DNA of 21,974 bases. It comes from Chloroflexi bacterium RIFCSPLOWO2_02_FULL_71_16. GTDB taxonomy: Bacteria > Chloroflexota > Limnocylindria > P2-11E. The position numbers were made by a program, and so were the translations under genes. Location: positions 71 to 22,044 of the forward strand of contig MGON01000009.1 in assembly GCA_001795345.1 (NCBI GenBank), read 5' to 3'. Below the pieces are notes generated by a model, which saw only the letters and a program-made list of their open reading frames with translations, was not told the origin of the DNA and made no database searches. Positions 17,167 through 21,974 of this stretch are shown in pieces; positions within the stretch are counted from its first letter, which is position 1, and the number at the start of each line of letters is the position of its first letter.

Positions 17167-17687
17167 CGGGCGCCTGCCGCCTCCGGCTCGGGCCGCGAGC
17201 CCGGGACGCGGACGCCGCGGATCGTCGCGATCTCGTCCGGCGAGCGGAGCTGCTGGAGCGCCTTCATCGTCGCCCTGACGACGTTGACGGGATTCGTAGA
17301 CCCGAGCGACTTCGTGAGGATGTCGCGGATGCCCGCGGACTCGACGACCGCGCGCACGGAGCCGCCCGCGATGACGCCGGTGCCCTTGGAGGCCGGGCGC
17401 AGCAGCACGCTCGCCGCGCCGAAGTCGGCCGTGATGGGGTGCGGGATGGTCTGCCCCGAGAGCGGGACGAGCATGACGTTCTTCTTGGCATCCTCGACGC
17501 CCTTGCGGATCGCGTCCGGCACCTCGTCGGCCTTGCCGAGACCCGCGCCGACGTGACCGCGCCCGTCGCCCACGACGACGATCGCGGAGAAGCTGAACCG
17601 CCGTCCGCCCTTGACCACCTTGGAGACCCGGTTGATCTGGACGACCCGCTCGGTCAGCTCCAGCCGGCTCGCGTCGATCCTTGCCAT
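17163..17687 (-). CDS. rpsE: 30S ribosomal protein S5
   Basis: Decoding-fidelity protein of the 30S body. It has 174 residues. Motifs in order: [20 protein letters not shown] (double-stranded RNA-binding-like N-domain), [30 protein letters not shown] in the expected place, [39 protein letters not shown] and [18 protein letters not shown]. The C-terminal tail is slightly long and Pro/Glu/Ala-rich. ATG 17687 has GGGAG five bases upstream. Confidence 0.98.
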   Translation of the reverse strand: MARIDASRLELTERVVQINRVSKVVKGGRRFSFSAIVVVGDGRGHVGAGLGKADEVPDAIRKGVEDAKKNVMLVPLSGQTIPHPITADFGAASVLLRPASKGTGVIAGGSVRAVVESAGIRDILTKSLGSTNPVNVVRATMKALQQLRSPDEIATIRGVRVPGSRPEPEAAGAR

Positions 17688-17705
17688 TTAAGCTCCCAAC
17701 TCCCT

Positions 17706-18053
17706 CTAGAACCTGAGCCCGGCTTCGCGGGCCGCGTCGGCGAGCGCCTTCACGCGCCCGTGGTAGCGGTACCCGCCGCGGTCGAACACGACCTCGGCGA
17801 CGCCCGCGGCCTTGGCCTTGTCCGCCAGCGCCTTGCCGACGAGCTTGGCGCGCTCGGTCTTGTTGCCCGCCTTCGCTCCCACATCAGAGGCCGCCGCGAC
17901 CGTGCGCCCCGCGCGGTCGTCGATGACCTGGGCGTAGATGTGCGACAGCGAGCGGAACACGGCCAGGCGCGGGCGCTCGCCCGTTCCGGCGACGCGCTTG
18001 CGCACGCGGCGGTGCCGCATGAGCCGTCCTTCCCGGCGCGTGTCAGCTGGCAT
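17706..18053 (-). CDS. rplR: 50S ribosomal protein L18
   Basis: Binds 5S rRNA together with L5. It has 115 residues. It shows [71 protein letters not shown] and the terminal AREAGLRF, the family hallmark. ATG 18053 has GGAGGT five bases upstream; a second ATG at codon 12 would lack this signal. Confidence 0.98.
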   Translation of the reverse strand: MPADTRREGRLMRHRRVRKRVAGTGERPRLAVFRSLSHIYAQVIDDRAGRTVAAASDVGAKAGNKTERAKLVGKALADKAKAAGVAEVVFDRGGYRYHGRVKALADAAREAGLRF

Positions 18054-18065
18054 GCCTGACCTCCA

Positions 18066-18623
18066 CTACGCGGCGCCCTTCGCGCCGACCTTGCCGGCCT
18101 TGCCGGCCTTGCGGCGGATGTACTCGCCCGCGTACTTCACGCCCTTCGCCTTGTACGGGTCCGGGACGCGCAGCCCGCGGATCTTCGCGGCCATCTCCCC
18201 GACCATCTCCTTGTCGATGCCCGAGACCTTGACCTTCTGCGGCGTCTCGAGCGTGAACGAGACGCCGGCGGGCGGGTCGATCTCGACCGGGTGCGAGAAG
18301 CCGAGCGAGAGCTGCAGCTTCTTGCCGGCGAGCACGGCGCGGTAGCCGGTGCCGCTGATCTCCAGGTCCTTCGTGTACCCCTGCGTGACGCCGGCGACCA
18401 TGTTCGAGATGAGCGTCCGCGTCAGCCCGTGCAGCGCGCGCGCGGTCGGGCTGTCGTTGGTCCGCTTGACCGCGAGCGAACCGTCGGTCGACTCCACCGC
18501 GATGTCGTGGTGGAACGTGCGCACGAGCTCGCCCTTGGGACCCTTCACGCGCACCGTGCGGCCGTCGACCTTCGCGTCGACCTCCTTCGGGAGCGCAATG
18601 GGCATGTTGCCGATCCGGCTCAT
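18066..18623 (-). CDS. rplF: 50S ribosomal protein L6
   Basis: 50S protein near the factor-binding site, with two L6 domains. It has 185 residues. It starts [20 protein letters not shown], then [84 protein letters not shown] and [20 protein letters not shown]. The C-terminus is Lys/Gly/Ala-rich. ATG 18623 overlaps as ATGA with the stop of the frameshifted rpsH reading frame; in an intact rpsH the distance would be 97 bases, filled by the interspersed repeat. Confidence 0.98.
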   Translation of the reverse strand: MSRIGNMPIALPKEVDAKVDGRTVRVKGPKGELVRTFHHDIAVESTDGSLAVKRTNDSPTARALHGLTRTLISNMVAGVTQGYTKDLEISGTGYRAVLAGKKLQLSLGFSHPVEIDPPAGVSFTLETPQKVKVSGIDKEMVGEMAAKIRGLRVPDPYKAKGVKYAGEYIRRKAGKAGKVGAKGAA

Positions 18624-19096
18624 CTGCTTATCGCTCCGGCCTGCGCCGGAGCCTCGCTCCGCTCGATCAGTCTTGGCTCGCTCGTCGCGGCAAAGCCGCT
18701 CCTCGCTCGTTCCATCTCTCTCACCAGACCTTCGCCAGGACCTCGCCGCCGAGGCCGCGGCGGCGGGCGGCTCACCCGGTCGATCCCGCGAAGCGCGGCG
18801 CTCCGCCCGAGGTACTTGAGCCGGACGACCAGCTGCGTTCCGCTGGTCTCGAAGCTCGTGATGTAGCCCTCCGCCTTCAGGATCTTCGCGATCTCCGCCT
18901 TGAGGCGGCTCGCCGGGATCTCGACGGTGTCGTGGCGCGCGCCGACCGCGTTCCGGAGGCGCGTGAGCATGTCGCCGATGGGGTCGCTCACGTTGACCCC
19001 GCGGCGCACGGGCGCCTTCTTCGGCGCGGGCCGGCGCACCGCCGGCCGTGCCTCGGCCTGGTGGCGCGGCGCCTCCGCCGTTTCAGTTCTTTCCAT
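18620..19096 (-). CDS. rpsH: 30S ribosomal protein S8, internally deleted and frameshifted
   Basis: S8 binds the central domain of 16S rRNA and is an essential assembly protein. The N-terminal half is clear: [61 protein letters not shown]. After RVSR at about 18767 the family sequence stops. The expected P-G-L-R to STSKGVMTDR region is missing, and the frame runs on through a repeat to a TGA at 18620. The true S8 ending survives one frame over at 18721-18771. Canonical S8 would start at GTG 18991; ATG 19096, with GGAG just upstream, adds 35 basic Pro/Ala/Arg-rich residues. As written, the product cannot be a functional S8. The cause may be mutation or assembly error. Confidence 0.85.
   Translation of the reverse strand: MERTETAEAPRHQAEARPAVRRPAPKKAPVRRGVNVSDPIGDMLTRLRNAVGARHDTVEIPASRLKAEIAKILKAEGYITSFETSGTQLVVRLKYLGRSAALRGIDRVSRPPPRPRRRGPGEGLVREMERARSGFAATSEPRLIERSEAPAQAGAISR
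18624..18714 (-). repeat. interspersed hairpin repeat, rpsH-rplF gap
   Basis: Minus strand: CGAGCGAGGAGCGG, hairpin 1 (GCGGC-TTT-GCCGC, 18687-18699), GACGAGCGAG, about 15 unrelated bases, the core GAGCGGAGCGAG (18653-18664), then hairpin 2 (GCTCCGGC-GCAG-GCCGGAGC, perfect 8-bp stem, 18633-18652). The block order is the same as in the copies before secY and in adk. It also holds an ATG-started 31-codon frame (18715-18620), [13 protein letters not shown] to QAGAISR, whose TGA overlaps the rplF ATG. Confidence 0.75.
18721..18771 (-). pseudogene. rpsH: out-of-frame C-terminal remnant of rpsH
   Basis: In the frame shifted relative to the upstream rpsH reading, 18768-18721 translates as [15 protein letters not shown] followed by TGA. 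This is the standard S8 C-terminus (compare AARQAGLGGEIICYVA in E. coli). Counting against E. coli S8, about 34 residues are missing between the two pieces and the lost length is about 107 bp (2 modulo 3), which fits the observed frame change. The junction contains GCCCG, which could have belonged to both flanks as microhomology. Confidence 0.85.
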
Positions 19097-19118
19097 TATT
19101 CTCCATTCCCTACTACAT

Positions 19119-19166
19119 CCCGGCGAAGCCGGGTGGAGCAGGACGGTCGGACATCACCACGTGATG
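19119..19166 (-). other. two inverted repeats in the rpsN-rpsH gap
   Basis: The gap 19097-19175 holds two hairpins on the minus strand: CATCAC-GTG-GTGATG (6-bp stem, 19152-19166), then CCCGGC-TTC-GCCGGG (6-bp stem, 19119-19133), ahead of a GGAG-containing ribosome-binding site for ATG 19096. No T-run follows either, so termination is unlikely. They do not share sequence with the GAGCGGAGCGAG repeats. They could fold around the rpsH start region or be chance. Confidence 0.4.
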
Positions 19167-19175
19167 GACGACCAC

Positions 19176-19361
19176 CTACCAGCTCGACTTCGTGACGCCG
19201 GGCAGCTCGCCCATCAGCGCCTTCTCGCGGAAGCAGATCCGGCAGAGTCCGAACTTGCGGAAGTACCCGCGCGCCCGCCCGCACACCTGGCAGCGGTTGT
19301 ACTCGCGGACCTTGAACTTGTTCGGGCGCGCCGCGCGGACCATGAGGCTCTTCTTCGCCAC
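19176..19361 (-). CDS. rpsN: 30S ribosomal protein S14 type Z
   Basis: Zinc-binding short S14 of the 30S head. From GTG 19361 it has 61 residues, exactly the type-Z length, with Cys24-x2-Cys27 (CQVC) and Cys40-x2-Cys43 (CRIC), and ends [11 protein letters not shown] perfect AAGGAGG (19367-19373), overlapping the rplE stop, lies five bases before the GTG. The frame extends 12 codons further upstream, but that would leave the signal unused and add non-family sequence. Confidence 0.97.
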   Translation of the reverse strand: MAKKSLMVRAARPNKFKVREYNRCQVCGRARGYFRKFGLCRICFREKALMGELPGVTKSSW

Positions 19362-19366
19362 TGCTT

Positions 19367-19373
19367 CCTCCTT
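19367..19373 (-). promoter_or_regulatory. Shine-Dalgarno deciding the rpsN GTG start
   Basis: A perfect AAGGAGG overlapping the rplE TAA lies five bases upstream of GTG 19361. It fixes the 61-residue form of S14 and argues against the longer frame from 19397. Confidence 0.8.
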
Positions 19374-19932
19374 AAGCCGCGCGACCGGCGGACGCACGGA
19401 AGGGCATGCCGAGCGCCTCGAGGAGGGCCCTGCCTTCCTCGTCCGTCTTGGCGGTGGTCACGATCGTGATCTCGAGACCCCGCAGCCGGTCGATCTTGTC
19501 GTACTCGATCTCCGGGAACACGAGCTGCTCTTTCAGCCCGAGGGTGTAGTTACCGCGCCCGTCGAACCCGCGGTCCGACACGCCCTGGAAGTCGCGGATG
19601 CGCGGGAGCACCACGTTCACGAGCTTCTCCATGAAGCTCCACATGCGCTCGCCGCGGAGCGTCACCTTGAGGCCGATGGGCATCCCGATGCGCAGCCGGA
19701 AATTCGAGATGGCCCGGCGCGACTTGGTGACCACGGGGCGCTGCCCGGTGATCGTGGCCAGGTCGCCCGCGGCCGCGTCCATCGACTTCTGGTTCCCGAT
19801 GGCCTCGCCCATGCCGATGTTGACCACGATCTTCTCGACCTTCGGGATCCGCATGACGTTGTCGTAGGAGAACCGCTTGCGCAGCTCTTCCCTGATGGCC
19901 TTCTCGTAACGCTCCTTAAGCGCGCTCGCCAC
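19372..19932 (-). CDS. rplE: 50S ribosomal protein L5
   Basis: Binds 5S rRNA and contacts P-site tRNA. It has 186 residues. It has [116 protein letters not shown] and [10 protein letters not shown], all standard. The start is GTG 19932, five bases after the rplX stop, with AGGGG close by and AAGGAG a little further up. Confidence 0.98.
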   Translation of the reverse strand: MASALKERYEKAIREELRKRFSYDNVMRIPKVEKIVVNIGMGEAIGNQKSMDAAAGDLATITGQRPVVTKSRRAISNFRLRIGMPIGLKVTLRGERMWSFMEKLVNVVLPRIRDFQGVSDRGFDGRGNYTLGLKEQLVFPEIEYDKIDRLRGLEITIVTTAKTDEEGRALLEALGMPFRASAGRAA

Positions 19933-19937
19933 TTCCC

Positions 19938-20273
19938 CTATTTCTCCTTCTGGACCGCGATCGCCTCACCGCAGCGACGGCAGTACCGCTCCTTGTCGCC
20001 GTCCTCGGTGCGGTGCGCGATGCGCGTGGGCTTGCCGCAGTGCGGGCAGACGATCATCACCTTCGCCACGTCCATCGGCGCCGGCTGCTCGACGATGCCG
20101 CCCTTGATGTTCCGCTGCGGGTTCGGCTTGCGGTGCCGCTTGGCGATGTTCACGCCCGCGACGACGACGCGGCGCTCCTCGGAGTGCACCTCCTGCACGG
20201 TCCCGCGCTTGCCGCGGTCCTTGCCGGCGATGACCTCGATCTCGTCGCCCTTGCGGATCCGGACGGCGCCCAC
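19938..20273 (-). CDS. rplX: 50S ribosomal protein L24 with C-terminal Cys4 ribbon
   Basis: Early 50S assembly protein with a KOW motif. It has 111 residues: [20 protein letters not shown] (KOW), [18 protein letters not shown] and [20 protein letters not shown]. The C-terminal part holds Cys76-x2-Cys79 (CPHC) and Cys98-x2-Cys101 (CRRC), a probable zinc ribbon absent from E. coli L24 but seen in several other bacterial lineages. GTG 20273 shares one base with the rplN TAG (TAGTG). Confidence 0.97.
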   Translation of the reverse strand: MGAVRIRKGDEIEVIAGKDRGKRGTVQEVHSEERRVVVAGVNIAKRHRKPNPQRNIKGGIVEQPAPMDVAKVMIVCPHCGKPTRIAHRTEDGDKERYCRRCGEAIAVQKEK

Positions 20274-20641
20274 TAGAGCACCTCCGGCGCGAGCGAGACG
20301 ATCTTCATGAAGTTCCGCTCGCGGAGCTCGCGCGCGACCGGCCCGAAGATGCGGGTCCCGCGCGGCTGGTTCTGCGGGTTGAGGAGAACGGCGGCGTTGT
20401 CGTCGAAGCGGATGTAGCTGCCGTCGCTCCGGCGGAACTCCTTCGTCTGCCGGACGACGACCGCCCGAACGACCTCGCCCTTCTTCACGCCGGAGTTCGG
20501 GATGGCCTGCTTCACCGTCGCGATGAACATGTCCCCGACCTCCGCCGTGGTGCCCGACGACGACCCGAGCACGCGGATGACCGAGATCTCCCGCGCGCCG
20601 GTGTTGTCGGCGACCTTGACCCGCGAGTACGGACGGATCAC
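20273..20641 (-). CDS. rplN: 50S ribosomal protein L14
   Basis: 50S protein at the subunit interface. It has 122 residues, the standard length. It has [59 protein letters not shown] and [20 protein letters not shown], then [20 protein letters not shown], the last being the family signature. GTG 20641 overlaps the rpsQ TGA as GTGA. Confidence 0.98.
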   Translation of the reverse strand: MIRPYSRVKVADNTGAREISVIRVLGSSSGTTAEVGDMFIATVKQAIPNSGVKKGEVVRAVVVRQTKEFRRSDGSYIRFDDNAAVLLNPQNQPRGTRIFGPVARELRERNFMKIVSLAPEVL

Positions 20642-21276
20642 CGGTCGTCCCCTGTCCGCTCGCTCACGTCGGCGGCGTCGGCTTCCTCGGCGGAGGCCGC
20701 GGCGTCTTCGCGCTCCGGCTTGGCGAGCAGCTCGGTGACGCCCTCGGTCTCCTCGAGCTCCCGCTCGATGGCGGCGACCTCCGGCGCGGCGGCCATGGCC
20801 TCGCCCGCGCGCGAGAGCACCTCGATCACCTGAAAGCGCTTGGTCGCGCTGAAAGGGCGGCTCTCCTGGATACGCACGATGTCGCCGGCCTTCACGTCGC
20901 CGTTGGCGTCGTGCGCCGGGACGCGCTTGCGCACCCGGATGACCTTCTTGTACAGGGGGTGCTGCCGCTGACGCTCGATCTGCACGATCGCCGTGTGCGG
21001 CGTCTTCGCCGAGACCACGCGCCCGACCTTCTGCCTGCGGCGGCCACGGTGGGGCGCACCCTTCGCACCAACACCGGCGGCCGGCGAGGTCGAGGGAGCG
21101 CCGCGATCGCGCGAGGGCAGCGACCGGGTACCCGTCCCGGCCTTCGCGCGCGAGGGCTTGGTGCCGGACGGGCGGGAGCGCCCGAGCGCGACGCGGCCGA
21201 CCGAGGCAACGTCGCCGGCCGCCGGCTTGCGTGCGGTCGTCTTGCGCGTGGTGGTCGTCTTCTTCTTCTCAGGCAC
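20638..21276 (-). CDS. rpsQ: 30S ribosomal protein S17 with long N- and C-terminal extensions
   Basis: S17 is an early 16S-binding OB-fold protein of about 80-90 residues; here the frame encodes 212. The S17 core spans about 82-157: [60 protein letters not shown]. It is preceded by an 81-residue Lys/Thr/Arg/Ser/Pro-rich basic segment and followed by about 55 residues of acidic Ala/Glu-rich sequence. GTG 21276 overlaps the rpmC stop by eight bases, and I found no usable in-frame start near the core, so the extension appears to be translated. Its stop overlaps rplN (GTGA). The opposite charges of the two tails are notable. The core has no damage. Confidence 0.95.
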   Translation of the reverse strand: MPEKKKTTTTRKTTARKPAAGDVASVGRVALGRSRPSGTKPSRAKAGTGTRSLPSRDRGAPSTSPAAGVGAKGAPHRGRRRQKVGRVVSAKTPHTAIVQIERQRQHPLYKKVIRVRKRVPAHDANGDVKAGDIVRIQESRPFSATKRFQVIEVLSRAGEAMAAAPEVAAIERELEETEGVTELLAKPEREDAAASAEEADAADVSERTGDDR

Positions 21277-21472
21277 TCTTCTCGATCTCCCGTTCCCGCG
21301 CGATGGTCATGGCCCGCGCGATCCTTCGGCGCACCCGCGGGATGGCGCGAACGTCCTTGAGCTGGCGCGTCGCCAGCTGCATGCGGAGGTCGAGCAGCTC
21401 CTCGCGAGCCGCCCTCAGCTCCTCGGTCAGGTCCTCAGCGGTGAGGCGCCGCAGATCCTTCTTCTCAGCCAT
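21269..21472 (-). CDS. rpmC: 50S ribosomal protein L29
   Basis: Small helical protein at the polypeptide exit tunnel. It has 67 residues: [56 protein letters not shown], the usual two-helix pattern with the L.LR.Q.A..QL.....I...R..IAR..T signature. ATG 21472 lies eight bases inside the end of rplP, so it is coupled to it. Confidence 0.97.
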   Translation of the reverse strand: MAEKKDLRRLTAEDLTEELRAAREELLDLRMQLATRQLKDVRAIPRVRRRIARAMTIAREREIEKSA

Positions 21473-21911
21473 TCGCGGCCACCGCCTCGGGTCCCGTCTC
21501 GATGCCCTCTCTCGCGACGACGCGCGTCCGGATCGGCAGCTTGTGCGCGGCCAGCCGGAACGCCTCCTTCGCGAGCAGGCGGTCGACGCCGGACACCTCG
21601 TACAGGATCCGCCCGGGCTTCACCACCGCGACCCAGTGGTCGGGCGCGCCCTTGCCGGATCCCATCCGCGTCTCGGCGGGCTTCTTCGTGACCGGCTTGT
21701 CCGGGAACACGCGGATCCAGACCTTCCCGCCGCGGCGCATGTGGTGCACGAGCGCGCGCCGGGCGGCCTCGATCTGCCGCGCGGTCATCCAGCACGGCTC
21801 CTGCGCCTGCAGGCCGTAGTCGCCGAAGGCGATGGTCGAGCCGCCGTGCGCGACGCCGGTCATGCGGCCGCGCTGGAACTTGCGGTGCTTGAGGCGCTTG
21901 GGCATCAGCAT
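21465..21911 (-). CDS. rplP: 50S ribosomal protein L16
   Basis: 50S protein needed for A-site tRNA binding. It has 148 residues. It opens [19 protein letters not shown], has [80 protein letters not shown], then [19 protein letters not shown]. The C-terminus is about 10 residues longer than in E. coli. ATG 21911 shares one base with the rpsC TGA (TGATG), with GGAGGGAG upstream. Confidence 0.98.
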   Translation of the reverse strand: MLMPKRLKHRKFQRGRMTGVAHGGSTIAFGDYGLQAQEPCWMTARQIEAARRALVHHMRRGGKVWIRVFPDKPVTKKPAETRMGSGKGAPDHWVAVVKPGRILYEVSGVDRLLAKEAFRLAAHKLPIRTRVVAREGIETGPEAVAANG

Positions 21912-21974
21912 CAGGCCGGGCTCCCTCCGGTCGGGACCGGCGCGGCCGGCGCAGGTACGGCGGGGGCCAGCGGT
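21911..21974 (-). CDS. rpsC: probable 30S ribosomal protein S3, C-terminal tail only (window edge)
   Basis: The last 20 codons of an open frame enter from the right edge and stop at TGA 21911. The residues [20 protein letters not shown] are a Pro/Ala-rich tail with no diagnostic motif. The identification rests on position: rpsC precedes rplP in nearly all S10 operons, and S3 often has a variable low-complexity C-terminus in high-GC bacteria. The stop is coupled to rplP. Confidence 0.7.
   Translation of the reverse strand, partial: PLAPAVPAPAAPVPTGGSPA

Overview
The window is one uninterrupted block of 35 co-directional bacterial genes, all on the minus strand, with almost no non-coding DNA. 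The longest gaps are about 70-100 bases. It is very GC-rich (roughly 70% by eye), uses many GTG and TTG starts, and joins neighbouring genes by ATGA, GTGA or TGATG overlaps. The protein sequences look like those of a free-living high-GC bacterium. Candidatus Rokubacteria / Methylomirabilota or a similar uncultured lineage is my best guess, but this rests on general resemblance and not on a search. I found no phage, IS, CRISPR, tRNA or rRNA sequence.

Layout in transcription order (high to low coordinates). (1) S10-spc-alpha ribosomal superoperon, 21974 to 10118: rpsC (tail only), rplP, rpmC, rpsQ, rplN, rplX, rplE, rpsN, rpsH, rplF, rplR, rpsE, rpmD, rplO, secY, adk, map, infA, rpmJ, rpsM, rpsK, rpsD, rpoA, rplQ. 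(2) truA, rplM, rpsI, 10110 to 8490. (3) A TPR-repeat gene of unknown function, 8434 to 7346. (4) The c-di-AMP / amino-sugar module cdaA, cdaR (YbbR), glmM, glmS, 7345 to 2032. (5) acpS, nnrD and alr (cut by the window edge), 2035 to 1. The layout joins ribosome assembly, protein export, transcription and N-terminal Met removal to cell-wall precursor supply (GlcN-6-P, GlcN-1-P, D-Ala), with c-di-AMP synthesis next to GlmM. It resembles a compacted form of the Bacillus gene order.

Two things stand out. First, rpsH (S8) is broken. The frame runs normally to about residue 105, then a deletion of about 107 bp, judged against E. coli S8, removes the conserved STSKGVMTDR region. The normal S8 C-terminus and stop survive out of frame at 18721-18771. 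This is a real mutation, a strain mixture or an assembly error. Second, a GC-rich interspersed repeat with two hairpins and a GAGCGGAGCGAG-like core sits at gene junctions: upstream of rplF, upstream of secY and at the start of adk, with a partial copy at the start of acpS. In adk and acpS it is translated as an N-terminal extension. Before secY and rplF it forms 29- and 31-residue reading frames ending at the next start codon. Several proteins (S17, S8, L17, RpoA, S11, TruA) also carry charged low-complexity tails. The rest is conserved housekeeping sequence, and I see no convincing undescribed gene system.
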